A stretch of 64,000 nucleotides of DNA from Augochlora pura (lineage: Eukaryota; Arthropoda; Insecta; Hymenoptera; Halictidae), in assembly GCF_028453695.1 (NCBI RefSeq), contig NC_135777.1, positions 11,087,714-11,151,713 of the forward strand, written 5' to 3'. A program made the translations under genes and the position numbers. The notes beneath the pieces were generated by a model, which saw only the letters and a list, made by a program, of their open reading frames with translations, was not told where the DNA came from and made no database searches. Of the stretch, positions 11,001 through 22,499 are shown piece after piece (the first letter of the stretch is position 1; each line of letters opens with the position of its first letter).

Positions 11001-13922
11001 GCTCCTGCTAGATTCTTCTTGTATTTCTGCACTGTTGCACTGATCACGAACGTCTGATCACTGCGGCAAAGTAAACTTCTCTACTGTCTAAAGAGACGAT
11101 TACTCATTCACTCCGTTGGATGATAGCTGATAGCTGATATACGATATTTGCAAAACTGCGATTCGAATACTTGTTAACCGATTGCATCGATCTCTCCACC
11201 CCGACTGGCATCCCGTGTCGGTGCTCGAGGTCGACTGATCTTTCCTAAGTCCCAAAGTGCACAGCTTACTTTGTGCGATGGGGGCAGCTACCCTCTCCAG
11301 CCGGCCTCGACCGCCAATCGGAGCCCAACAATCGTTCCGGATTTTTCAGTACCCCGCCTACCCTTCCCGAAGTCGGCGACCTGCTGTAGGCAAATTTTCT
11401 TCTTACCTGAATTTTTGCGACACCCTTTTCGTGTCAACCCTTGCTTTCCACCACTCCTTTTTAATCCCCACCAATTTTCCGCAGCGTGTCACTTTGTTTC
11501 CAATTGTTTCTTCACGGCATCTCTCGCTCTCCTCTGCTCTCCCTTCCTCCTTCAGGAATTCTTTCGTTCGCAGTAACCTTCGATGTCTGACGATACCTGT
11601 TCGTCGACGAACTAATCAACGAAGATTCTTGAAGTTCGAGCGTAACACGATTACCGGAATCGTTCACTGCCGGACCATTCGTGTGGGTTTTAATCATAGT
11701 GGCGTAATACGTGCAGGAATATTACAAGGAAAACAACAAGAAAAACAAGTTGTACGGTTAATATAAATTAACAATAAATTTGCTCGGTAAACAATACGCA
11801 CGTTAGTAAACATTAACGCTCCTCGTTTCTCGCAACGAGGGAAACGTGACTTATGCCACTATGATTCTAACACGCTCGATTATTGCTCCTTTGTTTCTCA
11901 ACAATTGTGTACGACAAACAGAAAATTTCTGTTTACGTTGACGGATTCCGTAAACATTTATTTATTTGTTTGGCCATTAGACCGACAAGAACTCCCATTA
12001 GTATATAATACAGGAAAACGTCTGCTCGGTTGAGATAGAGAACAAGATTCGCAGAAGAAGGGAAAAATGTAATGGAACTAGAAATCAAACATCGATAATC
12101 ATAAGGAAATATTTACTTCAATTTGTTAGAGACGAATTAAAGATATTCGACTCGAATTGTTGCATTAGATTTTCACGATCGTTTCGTTACAGGTAGATCG
12201 ATTGGAGCGCATTAACATTTTATTTATCAGAATCCTATTAGTAAGCTTTTCGATGACCGAACTGCTCCTAGAAGGGAAGCTCGATAATTTTGTTTTAAAT
12301 AATTATTTTCAAAAACACTTGTTACGGATTTAATTACGAATTCGATCAGCATATAGTTCCTGAATAATTGTTTAAAAAGATGTCAACTGGACATCTATGA
12401 TTTTCAAAGAACTTTTACAAAACTGCAGATAATTTTCAGTCAAATAAAAATGTTAGAGAAGAAAATCGATTTCGATTGAACTCCTGTTGGTAGCGAAGAA
12501 GATGGAGAATTTTTACTTTGGACTGAGATTCGCGATCTAACAACAACTCGCGAAAAATTATCGCAACATTTTGGCAAGATCGGTCGACTGTATCGAATGC
12601 TCGAAAGATTTATGCTAATTTTCGTATATTTTCATAGGTTGAAGAGAAGCATACCCCGTGGCATAGGCTTCGGGCTACTTAGTGACAATCCGCTCCTATC
12701 GGAGTCAAAGGATTGAGTGGTTAACACGAAAGCCACGAGACCCGGTGCATTCGTGTCGGTTTCGTTTAAAAATACGAACGATCCTCTAATTGGCGTCGGC
12801 GATTTCTCTCCGGAAAAAGAAAAGGGCGAGCGCGTCTTCTTTTTCCGTCGTAGACGATCTGCTTTCTCTCCGATCGGACGGGTCGCACCCTTTTGCCGTC
12901 TTCGGAAAACATCCGACAACCGGAGCCATTAGTCGAGATCCAAAATTACAGAAAACCGAGGGTGGAACGCTCCAAGGACTCCCCTCCCCCTAGAACCGCT
13001 CTATTTCCCTAGCGCATTTTCTGGAGGAAAAGCAGGAAAAAAACATAGAGAAAGCTGTGTTATGTACGCGTGCAAGAACGCGTGCAGATGCCCGTGACCT
13101 TAAAGAGTTGCCGCGCAAAGGAGACAGGTAGTTGAAGGTTCCTGTAAATTGCCCCTCAATCCTTTCGTTGCTGAGGGCGGGGAATGTCGAAGCCATAAAC
13201 GCTTCATCTAAAAACCCCCTGCATCCCTTTCTTTCTAATCTGCTTTTCCAACGAACCGTACAAGATGGTATAGAACGAAGTCGAGTTCTACGGTTTTCTC
13301 GTTTCCTCGTTTATGACGCTTTTACAGTTAAACCGACGCTGGCCCTTGCGAAAAGTGCGGAGGTGAAAGAGGTGACGAGGATACATGAATTTCTAACTGT
13401 TTCCCCCAGTTTTTCCCTCGGTCCGAGTACACTAGTCGGCCAACCCTTTCTTCGACCTTGTTTTTCCACTCCGCAAAAACGAGGCAGGCGAAACGTCGAG
13501 TCGGCTCGGTTTTTCCGATCCGTGCTGCTCTTGAACAGTCGAAAAATTTCAAATTTAGAGCTCTTTCTCTTTCACTCGCTAAAAGCACAAACTATAATCA
13601 AGCGTCCAAATTTTACCAGGCATTAAACAATTTCTGGAAGATCTTCGCAGACCAGAAAGAAATGAAAGTTGAAAAAAATGATTACACTTTTCGGCAAAAA
13701 TTGCACACTTTACGTCATCGTTCAAAAACATATTAGAGAGAAAAAAAACAGGATACTGAAGTGCTAAAAGAAATTCAAATATCATTTACAAAACTGAATG
13801 CCCCATTCGAACCCTCTATCGATGTTGGTTGCGTACAGCTTCGATCTTGTTGAGCCGAGAGTAGAGCGGGCAGCGAAGAAAATGGCGGCAAAGCGCCGTG
13901 TATGCATTGTCGACGAATATTT

Positions 13923-13956
<34 letters not shown>

Positions 13957-14290
13957 CAGAAATGTCTAGAAAATCAAAATTGATCTCATCAAAATCGATT
14001 AATCTTGTTATCAACTATTAACAATCAAAAATTGTAGAAATCGCGGTTTTGTCCCAATGTATGACACTTTTGATCAATAATTGTGAGAAATCTGCAGTTA
14101 TCAAAATATTTCAACGCTTACAACTTGACTTTGCGTTAACCGATTTCCATGAAATTTTCACCAAACACGTTGCTTAGCGAGATCTTTAAAACGCATTTTT
14201 TAAATTTTCGTTATAAGTTCGTATAAGAAAGTTAAAAAACAGAAGTTTATGAATTCATTTTCTCATTCCAAGTAATAATAAAATTCTAAC
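8036..14290. other. Upstream flank of hunchback, no supported gene
   Basis: Contains the hunchback 5'-UTR intron and presumably its promoters and enhancers. Composition alternates between AT-rich and CpG-rich stretches. Small tandem repeats are present: AAT-rich near 8970-9020, CACCGG units near 10450-10476 and a CT run at 13924-13956. Open frames up to 169 codons here show no recognisable domains and no conserved splice architecture. Confidence 0.5.
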
Positions 14291-14679
14291 ACGGTAGTTC
14301 AGCCATAGCCTAGTATACTAGTCTCTCTCTCTCTCTCTCTCTGTTATCTAACAAAAATTCAAATCTTTTGGTAGAGCTTTAAGAAAATTATTGTGTTTTA
14401 AAAAGTACCAAGATTAATAGAAGTCGCTGTACATAACACTCGCGTCTCCTAATTACCACCGAGTTCATTGCTTCAATGGGTTCATAGCATCTCAGGAACG
14501 TACCGTAACAACTATTCGTGGCGCATTACTATTGTTGCGTATTTTTGTCAGCGCTATCCCCTGCAAGATGAATTCGACGATAAATATGGAAAATATATCT
14601 TGAAAAGTGATATTTTTCAAATTCTTAATAAAATGCTGATTGAATCAAAAACTGCTTTCAAGATTTATTTTTTATATTT

Positions 14680-14740
14680 ATCATCAGTCCGAAATTATTG
14701 CGCGACGTAGCGGTATAGGCCCACCGGGGATACCACGCTA
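14680..14740. repeat. Degenerate repeat, copy 1 (ends GGGGATACCAC)
   Basis: Shares TATTTATC, TCCGAA-TTAT, CGCGA and GGGGATACCAC in order with 17058-17115, same orientation, with mostly transition differences. It borders the mariner remnant. Family not recognised; the reverse complement starts like a Tc1-type terminus (GTGGTATCCCC). Confidence 0.4.
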
Positions 14741-15765
14741 AAACGTTAATCTAATAGAAACTTAATTAAGACCAAAATCCCGATATCGCTTCGCTAGATT
14801 AGCAACTTGCGAGTAAAGCGTCGGAGAGGCCTTCCGAATGCAAAACCGCGAAATTCCTTATCAGGATCACTGATTTGGGAAATCCAAAGAGGTGTTGCGC
14901 GATGACATCTTGAGTTCGGTAAAAGTATTGTCCATCGCTGTTTGCTACTTTTCCCCACCTCTCAGGCAATTTTCGAATTCCATCTGAAAAAAATATCTCG
15001 TCTTTTGAGGCGATCCAAGTTACAAGCCAATTTTCGACTTCTGCGAAAGAAGTGAATCTGTGACCTGCCAAATCGTGCAGCATCTGTCGGAACATCCAGT
15101 AATCAGAAGGAGCAATGTCCGGCGAGTACGGCGGTTGCGGTAAAATATCCCACTTGAGCGTTTCCAAATAATTGTTCACAACTTTTGCGACACGAGGCCG
15201 ACCGTTATCATGGAGAAGAATGACTTTGTCATGTCTTGTGAATCATTCCCATGGATTTCAATCGTACGGAAACTGCTTGTTGGGTAATTCCCAACGATGC
15301 TGCAAGCTCCTCTTAAGTTTCACTCGGATCTTCATCGAGTAATGCCTCTAATTGTTTGTCTTCAAATTTGTTTGGCTGCCCAGAGCGAGGCTCGTCTTTA
15401 ACGCTAAAATCACCATTCTTAAAGCGTCGAAACCATTCCCTACATGATTTATCAGTTGGAGCATTGTCACCATAGACTTGAACAAGCATTCGATGTGCTT
15501 CAGCTGCACTATTCTTCCAATTAAAGCAGAAAACTAAAATCTCCCGCAAATGCTGCTTAGTTAACACGAAACTTGACATATTCAACAGAGTAAAAAACAG
15601 GTGTATTAAATGAAACTCGAAGCAATATAAACTGAATGTTATTGGCAGATATCTAATCTCTCAGAAACAATTGAAATCAGTTGTTAATATGAAACAGTCA
15701 TAACAGTTAGAGCTATCTTTTGAAAACGGACCGAACTAATTTGTGCTCCTAATAAATTGTTAGTT
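14735..15765 (-). mobile_element. Internally deleted mariner element (mellifera-type), transposase remnant
   Basis: The N-terminal part (15313-15585) carries the mariner DNA-binding region with WFRRFKNGDF and RSGQPNKFEDKQLEALLDED. After an in-frame TAA at about 15315-15317 the frame continues to RLKSMGMIHK near 15240. It then jumps straight to the end of the catalytic domain: HDNGRPRVAK, then PPYSPDIAPSD with exactly 34 residues between the two Asp (D34D signature), then WIASKDE and LPERWGKV. The central part with the first catalytic Asp is missing, so the copy is dead. An end-like sequence resembling TTAGG-AGCACAAATTAG is seen in reverse orientation near 15735-15760; the other end is poorly preserved near 14740. 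Outer limits are approximate. Confidence 0.8.
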
Positions 15766-16741
15766 TATGTTTGTGTTGTGCATCGGTCGACGACTAACAT
15801 CCAGCAGCTGCTGCTGAGCACGTCGGTTGCGTTTGTATGAAGTTACTGGAATTATGATATTATAAACAAAATATGCAACATTCGGTATAGGAAATCTGCT
15901 ATGATGTGATGTTGTATCCGTAACTCTAAAATATTGAACGCTTCTTTTTTTAAGGAAACGTAAATGCAGGAAACAGAACTTTATACAAAACTGTCATCCG
16001 CGTTACTGCAACTATTGACTTTAGACTAGACATATTTTGTACTGGAGCGAGTCCAAAGATAATAAGAAAGCATATAGAAACTCTCTTTCTATAACGAATA
16101 CAGTAAAAATAAAATGCTAAGAATTTAGTTGGAAGTTTGGGCATATTGTACCATTGTACGATTTTGACTTTCATAAACGGAATTAGCTTCCTCTCCCTAA
16201 AGCCTTTGCAAATGGCCTAGGAATTATACACGGAACCCAACGTATAACAATGAACGTTATGACGTTTTTGCTGTTTACCAAAGTCACTGGATCTCAGGCT
16301 TTGGCACCCCCTGTACACCCCTTTACGAAAGGACCCGGAACCTCATTGTTTTTGGGTTTGCTCGATGCACCGTTTTCTCGATGACCCCATAAATATTACA
16401 AGCAAAGAATGCACGGAAACAGTAACCAGATGAACCAAATTGGGTGCTCTTTCGCGGGACAATAAATATTGTGATTAAACTTAACCATGTTCTACAGCCT
16501 GCATACAATTTCGTTTCCCAACCGGTCTTAACCCTCGACGCTTGACCAATTACCGTACCTAAGCAGGTCACGAATACGTTCTACATTCAAAAGGTACACT
16601 CGTAAAATCGTCGCCATTATTTTTCATAATCCTTTTCAACGATATTGGTCGCATCGCGGCACTGAGAATTACTCTCAAGTAACAGTTTTTCCCGTTTTCT
16701 AATCTCCGTGCTGACTCGAAAATTGACATTTTTGGGGTAAA

Positions 16742-16841
16742 NNNNNNNNNNNNNNNNNNNNNNNNNNNNNNNNNNNNNNNNNNNNNNNNNNNNNNNNNNN
16801 NNNNNNNNNNNNNNNNNNNNNNNNNNNNNNNNNNNNNNNNN
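16742..16841. other. Assembly gap, 100 Ns
   Basis: Run of N. Translated X-runs across it are not real protein. A round 100 usually marks unknown length. Confidence 0.99.
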
Positions 16842-17057
16842 TCTTTTCCCACATATTTCTCTGGATAATAACGTAAAATATGTAATTTTGGAAGAAAAGT
16901 GTAATCATTCCAGGATTGGCATTTTTCCTAGTCTTCAAAGGTCTCTCAAACAATTTTAGATGATGCGACAACACGTTTGCCAGGCAAAAGTTGATCTACT
17001 GAAATAAGAATTTATGGTTAAAATTTTGTAAATATCCAACGAAGTGGAATATATTTA

Positions 17058-17115
17058 TCTGTGATCCGAAGTTATCACGCGAAACAGTGGAATGTCTTAC
17101 AGGGGATACCACTGA
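17058..17115. repeat. Degenerate repeat, copy 2 (ends GGGGATACCAC)
   Basis: Counterpart of 14680-14740. It lies about 270 bp before the Tc1-like relic and may be an end of that or a related element. Confidence 0.4.
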
Positions 17116-17384
17116 CAAAAAAAGCCATTAACAATAATACCTCATGGGTGACATTGCAGTCTATTGAGACGAACGTCGCCCTAATACGCCACAAATAATT
17201 CTTACGACGCGCTTGAGTGTAATCTTGCTTTCCAAATTGTTCGGAGCCTTGCTCGGAACTAAAAAATGTTTTCTTAATCGTTTCTTAATATTATTTTCCT
17301 CATTAAATGTTAAGGGAAGCGCTGCTACACATTTGAAGCGTTTTTTTTAGTCAAAACGGAAAATAGAAAAGAAGTAGACAACGT

Positions 17385-17790
17385 TAAAAGAACAAAAACA
17401 TGTAATTTTCCATTGTAATCAAAGGATTTCTCACCGAGAAATTGCAAAAATAGTAAATAAAAAATGGATTGTAGGGCAATATACTGTAAAAAGTTACGTA
17501 AATGAAAATCGCATTACGAAGCAACAAAAAAGGTAATAAGAAAATTTTAAATGAATATGATAAAAGGTATGATTTACGCCAAATAAAAGAAGACTCGAAG
17601 AAAAATGCATCAAAAATTGCTACAGTCAGAAAAACGTATTTGAAAAAGAAAGTTTATCCGGAAAATATTCAAATAATGTTTCGAAAAAACAATTAGCTTG
17701 GACAAAACAAAGTTAAAAGATTAGAATTTGCACGAAAATTCATGGGCATGGATTTTTCCTTCTGGAAAAACTGTATTTTTTGTAGGTTGA
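17385..17790 (+). pseudogene. Decayed Tc1-like transposase remnant
   Basis: Read across small frame shifts, the plus strand gives a helix-turn-helix-like start (REIAKIVNKKW, then YTVKSYV), a lysine-rich middle (RQIKEDSKKNASKIA, resembling the second Tc1 HTH) and FARKFMGMDF..FWKNCIF, reminiscent of the segment before the first catalytic Asp. No complete DDE triad survives. The match is weak and based on spacing and pattern. Confidence 0.4.
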
Positions 17791-17969
17791 ACAGTAGTTC
17801 TTCCTTACAAGGGTATACGTCTATTCTTGTACACAACAGCAGAACAATAATAATAAAATTTTACTTCAAAACATTTGGACCTGGTATTAGGACTTGCCGT
17901 GAATACCTAATCACCGGTACTGCGAAGATTCACTATTTGTATATCTTCGTCAAATGGAGACTGCCGTGA

Positions 17970-20290
17970 GCACTACCGACTACCGCATTTGCAATTGTAT
18001 TTGGACATATGTTTCTAAAATTTAATTGCTACTGGAAAGTAATGAAATGGCAATGGACATGTGAAAAACTATAAGCCAGGCAAAAGAAAGAAACAGACTC
18101 AGCCAACAGTTGGAATGATCGACCGCGTACGGAAGAAACCATAAAAATAGCCGTGGAGTGTGCAGTAGCCGATGGGGGCCCTTTCCCGATAGCTTGTAGC
18201 CACCCTCGCAAACTGCTGCCCTTTTCCTTCTCCATCAGGAGCGATGCCACCCCTTGCCAAATCAGAAATCTGCCGCGTCCATCTCGTTCGAGCTGCGATG
18301 GCTGATGGCCGAGCCGAGCTAAGTCGAGCCATCGTGGAGAAGGGCACACGCATCGGACAACATTGTGTTCTCCTCCCAAACCCCGATCGATCATTCGGAC
18401 TGTGAAACGCAATGGAAATATAACGATTAAGATCTAACAATAACGTCGAATCTACCGAAATAGTTGTGACACTGGAGGAATTAAAATTTGGTAGAGAGAG
18501 GGTAACACTACTCCATATGATCGAACAGCTATGGGAGACGTAGTAGAATAAATTTTCATAAATAATAGTGTCGAATAGTACCATACCTTTATTTTCTTCT
18601 TTATTATCGCTCCCACTAAGATATAGTTATCGAGAAGTTAAAAGGATATTTTGAGGGTACAGAATTGTTTACGGGAATTTTTTGCATCCATATTACACGA
18701 GAAATATCTCTTTACTATTGTAAATATAAAAAATGCTCTGAATATATGTATATGTTATTGGTAGAAATCGTTCATTCAGTAAGGAAAATGCGTGTGTGTG
18801 TGGAAAATAACATAAAATCTGTCAATGTAAGAATGAAAAGAGTTCAGCAGTCTTCCCTGCACGCAAGGGCAGAACGCGCAAAATCAAAGAAGAATAGTCG
18901 GTAATTATCCGTTACCCAACAGTTTGAGCGTTCTGCCGCTACGATTATTGGCGCTATATGGATTTTCGATTGAAGCTTCGATATTTCGCCGCAAGAGGGG
19001 CCACTATCGCCATCGGTATATTGTATAAATAATACAATTGAGTTAAATATTTCTACTTAACACTTTTAATTTGATTGAGTGTTTGGTATTTTGTAAATTA
19101 AACGTCGAAAGCAAGTGATGAATAAATGAAATTCGATCAAATGCAGTGCAACTAGAGGGATAGGATCTGCCATCTCTGTGTGAGTACGTTACTCAATTAC
19201 TGCGATTTCATTACCCTAGCAAAGATTTTTGAGCGGTGTGTTCGCATGACAAATGGCAAGTTTCCTGTTCTTACTTGGTTACCGATCAGACACAAGCACT
19301 TGCTATGTCTCTCTCTCTCTCTCTCTCTCGCTCGCTCGCTCGCAATGAGGACAAAATAATGTTAATGACTGTTAACTTGTTAATTTGTGATCTCAGTTTC
19401 TTGTTAAACAGAATGCTTTCATTTAATAATATTTTCATTTAAGTAATGTACAATTAATTGACTCCTACATCTTGCAACCCTTTTATAGCATGCAAGACTG
19501 CTTCGCATCGTACATAAATCAATTAAATAATAAGTAAATATATAAATTATTCCCGTTTCGTATATTCTTGTTCTAATAGATAGTTATAAGATAGATATAA
19601 AATAAAAAACGTTAATTATCTCTAAATTTGCCACAATTTTCCTTACTTTGTCGATCACGTTGCTGAACAGCTTGAGCGATTTGTCACTATGCCTTTTGGC
19701 GCTGTACGTACCCCTAGCAGAACTTCATAATAAAGCCGCGAGAGGCGTCACTTTTCTTGCAGTTTGACGAGCACATAATTCGTGCCGTATTGAATATTGT
19801 ATCTTGTATCGAAATTGGCACAAACCATCTAGCCTCAATATTTACGAAAATAACTAGGCTTTTATGGCGTAAATATAAATACAGAAAAATATAGGTAGAT
19901 ATGCAGGATCATTATGAACTGTTTGAGACTAAAAATATTAAATTAGAACTGTTAGTGTTCGTGACAGCTGTCAGTGCAAATATTAGTCACGTGTTGTCAT
20001 CTTGATGTACATTCAAATAAGAACAAGTAGATATATTTGTGCTAGATAAATATGATATAAATCTATAAAATTGACAGACTATAAAATAACGTCAAATGTG
20101 CACAAACAGAAAAATGTGATATTTGACGAACATCATATATTTGACGAATATCATAGATCGAAATAAATAAGGTAACATAACCTCTACACAGATTTATTTT
20201 ATAGCACTATATTTTTATTTGTATTATATTTCTACAAGCAATTATATTATCTATAACATAATTTTAAAATGTTGTAGATAAACCACAAAC
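17970..20290. other. AT-rich region upstream of WDR70, no supported gene
   Basis: A GC-richer island at about 18150-18420 interrupts the AT-rich DNA but gives no recognisable protein. A CTCT/CGCT microsatellite lies at about 19307-19342. The WDR70 leader should lie in the last few hundred bases. Confidence 0.4.
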
Positions 20291-22282
20291 ATGAGTACAA
20301 AGAAGGTTATAACGTTCGGAAAAATCAGTAAGGATTTAAATCAACAACAAACTTCGGAGAGCAAAGGAAATGTAAGTTCTGGATTTGGTACATTTGGTAA
20401 GAAATTACCAGAAACTAATGTAATCAAAATGAATGAAATTAAACCGGAGGATGAGGAAGAAACGCATAACTTAAAACAAGTTATGGGTATAACTGGCTTT
20501 GGGAAAAAAGCCAAATCATTTGATGTTCAAGAAATGTTAGAAAATATATCAAAAACTATTAACAGTAACAAACTAACTGACAATGATAAAGAGAAGAAAA
20601 GTACAGAAGTTGCAGTTACATCCTTGGAGGAAGAATCTAACAAAAGTAATAAGGATAAAGAAGACAGCGACGAAGATGACGACGATTTGGTTGGGCCTCC
20701 AGTACCTTCTGATCTTCAAGACACTTTAACTTCAGGAAAAACGACAAAACAAAAGGATAGCGATGATGAAAACGACGAGGATGAGGAAGAAGATTCTGAC
20801 AGCGAAGAAACTCAGTTAAGAGATAAGGTTCCATGTAGTCATGAAGTTACAATGACGCACGGTACAAAAGCAGTGACTGCCATTGCAGCAGATCCCTCTG
20901 GAGCAAGATTAGCATCTGGTTCGATCGATTACGACGTTTGCTTTTGGGATTTTGCTGGCATGGATTCGTCTATGCGGAGCTTTAGAACTCTTCAACCTTG
21001 CGAGAATCATCCAATAAAATGTTTACAGTATTCCATGACCGGTGACGTTATATTGGTAATATCGGGGTCTGCACAGGCAAAGGTTCTGGATCGGGATGGT
21101 TTCGAGAAATGCGAAACGGTAAAAGGCGATCAGTACATAACTGATATGGCGTGTACGAAAGGCCATACAGCAGGACTAAACAGCGGCTGTTGGCATCCTT
21201 TCACAAAGGAAGAATACATGACCTGTTCTCAAGACAGTACCTGCAGGATATGGATTTTGTATAGGCCGCGTGCTCACAAGTACCTAATCAAATGCAGGGC
21301 GCAAAACGGAGTGAAAACTATACCCACCACGTGCGGCTACAGCCGCGAAGGCACAGTGGTTGCTTGCGGTTGCGTGGACGGTTCGATACAGATGTGGGAT
21401 CATAGAAAAAATTTCGTAAATCCGTCGTTGATTCAGAGGAATGCCCACGCGCAAGGTTCCGAGATATCGAGCTTGAGTTTCTCGTATCTCGGACACATGC
21501 TGGCGACCAGGAGCTGCGACGACACGCTCAAGCTCTGGGACTTGAGGGCGTTTAGATCTCCGGTTTTCGAGGCCCGGAACCTATATTCTCGGTACGACAC
21601 GACCGACTGTATGTTCAATCCGGACGACTCGATCGTGATTACTGGGGAGTCCTTGAACAGGGGTCAGAACACTGGAAGAGTATTGTTCTACGATACAAAG
21701 ACGTTCGACCTCGTCAACGAGATAAGCGTGACGAACTCGCACGTAATCAAAACATTGTGGCACCCGAAGTTGAATCAGGTATTCGTTGGCTGCGGAAACG
21801 GTATAGTTAAAGTGTACTACGACTCAAAGAAGAGTTTGAGAGGCGCGAAACTGTGCGTAGTGAAGACACACATGAAACAGAAGCTCATCGAGGTGATGTC
21901 CACTCAGCAAATCATAACGCCGCACGCTCTGCCATTGTTCAGACAGGACAGACCGAAATCCGTGCGTAAGCAGATGGAGAAGGATCGGTTGGATCCAGTC
22001 AAATCACGGAGGCCGGACTTACCGATCACTTCGGGTCAGGGAGGAAGAGTCGCCTCCTCCGGAGGAACACTTAGCTCGTATGTAATTCGAAACTTGGGTC
22101 TAAGCAAGAGGATAGAGGACGACCAAGATCCGCGAGAAGCGATCCTTAAGTACGCCAAAGTGGCTGAAGAAAATCCATACTGGATAGCCCCAGCCTACAA
22201 AAAGACACAACCGAAAACGATCTTCCAACCCGACGAAGCAGGCCAGGATGGACCGTCTAGCGCGAAGAAACCGAAAACTTGA
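20291..22282 (+). CDS. WDR70: WD repeat-containing protein 70 homologue (single exon)
   Basis: A 663-aa open frame uninterrupted by introns. Residues 1-185 are low-complexity and acidic (DSDEDDDDLVGPPVP, DEDEEEDSDSE). From about 190 to 550 there are WD40 repeats: HGTKAVTAIAADPSGARLASG...CFWDF, ITDMACTKGHTAGLNSGCWHP...CRIW, a VVACGCVDGSIQMWD blade, SFSYLGHMLATRSCDDTLKLWDLR, and the WDR70-typical DTTDCMFNPDDSIVITGES. The C-terminal tail is basic. Hymenopteran orthologues are often labelled gastrulation defective protein 1 homolog. WDR70 is nuclear, and in other eukaryotes it has been linked to CUL4-DDB1 and the DNA-damage response. The ATG at 20291 is preceded by ACAAAC in an AT-rich leader. 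Codon use changes from AT-ending to GC-ending around codon 320. Confidence 0.93.
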   Translation: MSTKKVITFGKISKDLNQQQTSESKGNVSSGFGTFGKKLPETNVIKMNEIKPEDEEETHNLKQVMGITGFGKKAKSFDVQEMLENISKTINSNKLTDNDKEKKSTEVAVTSLEEESNKSNKDKEDSDEDDDDLVGPPVPSDLQDTLTSGKTTKQKDSDDENDEDEEEDSDSEETQLRDKVPCSHEVTMTHGTKAVTAIAADPSGARLASGSIDYDVCFWDFAGMDSSMRSFRTLQPCENHPIKCLQYSMTGDVILVISGSAQAKVLDRDGFEKCETVKGDQYITDMACTKGHTAGLNSGCWHPFTKEEYMTCSQDSTCRIWILYRPRAHKYLIKCRAQNGVKTIPTTCGYSREGTVVACGCVDGSIQMWDHRKNFVNPSLIQRNAHAQGSEISSLSFSYLGHMLATRSCDDTLKLWDLRAFRSPVFEARNLYSRYDTTDCMFNPDDSIVITGESLNRGQNTGRVLFYDTKTFDLVNEISVTNSHVIKTLWHPKLNQVFVGCGNGIVKVYYDSKKSLRGAKLCVVKTHMKQKLIEVMSTQQIITPHALPLFRQDRPKSVRKQMEKDRLDPVKSRRPDLPITSGQGGRVASSGGTLSSYVIRNLGLSKRIEDDQDPREAILKYAKVAEENPYWIAPAYKKTQPKTIFQPDEAGQDGPSSAKKPKT

Positions 22283-22456
22283 AGCGTTCCGTCGACTCAC
22301 TGAACCGGACGTTAGGGTAAAATAGTTTTCAATGGACTAAATCGGTTCGATTTTCTTTTAGAAATAGACGTAATATACATTATTCTGTAAAACGTGACGA
22401 GCGTGACGTATACACGAGCATTTCAATACACGGTGTGTATTCAGTTTAATTGTGGA

Positions 22457-22462
22457 ATTAAA
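22457..22462 (+). terminator. Putative WDR70 poly(A) signal ATTAAA
   Basis: ATTAAA about 175 nt after the WDR70 stop, in a short AT-rich 3' UTR. No closer canonical signal was seen. Confidence 0.45.
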
Positions 22463-22499
22463 CGGACGTTATTTAAGTATACTTTTTCTCCATGATTAT

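Noticed and set aside
13132..13626. 164-codon plus-strand frame upstream of hunchback
   Set aside because: No domain, Ser/Leu/Arg-rich composition typical of random GC-rich DNA, no splice partners.
16568..16974. Open frames containing X runs
   Set aside because: They read through the 100-N assembly gap.
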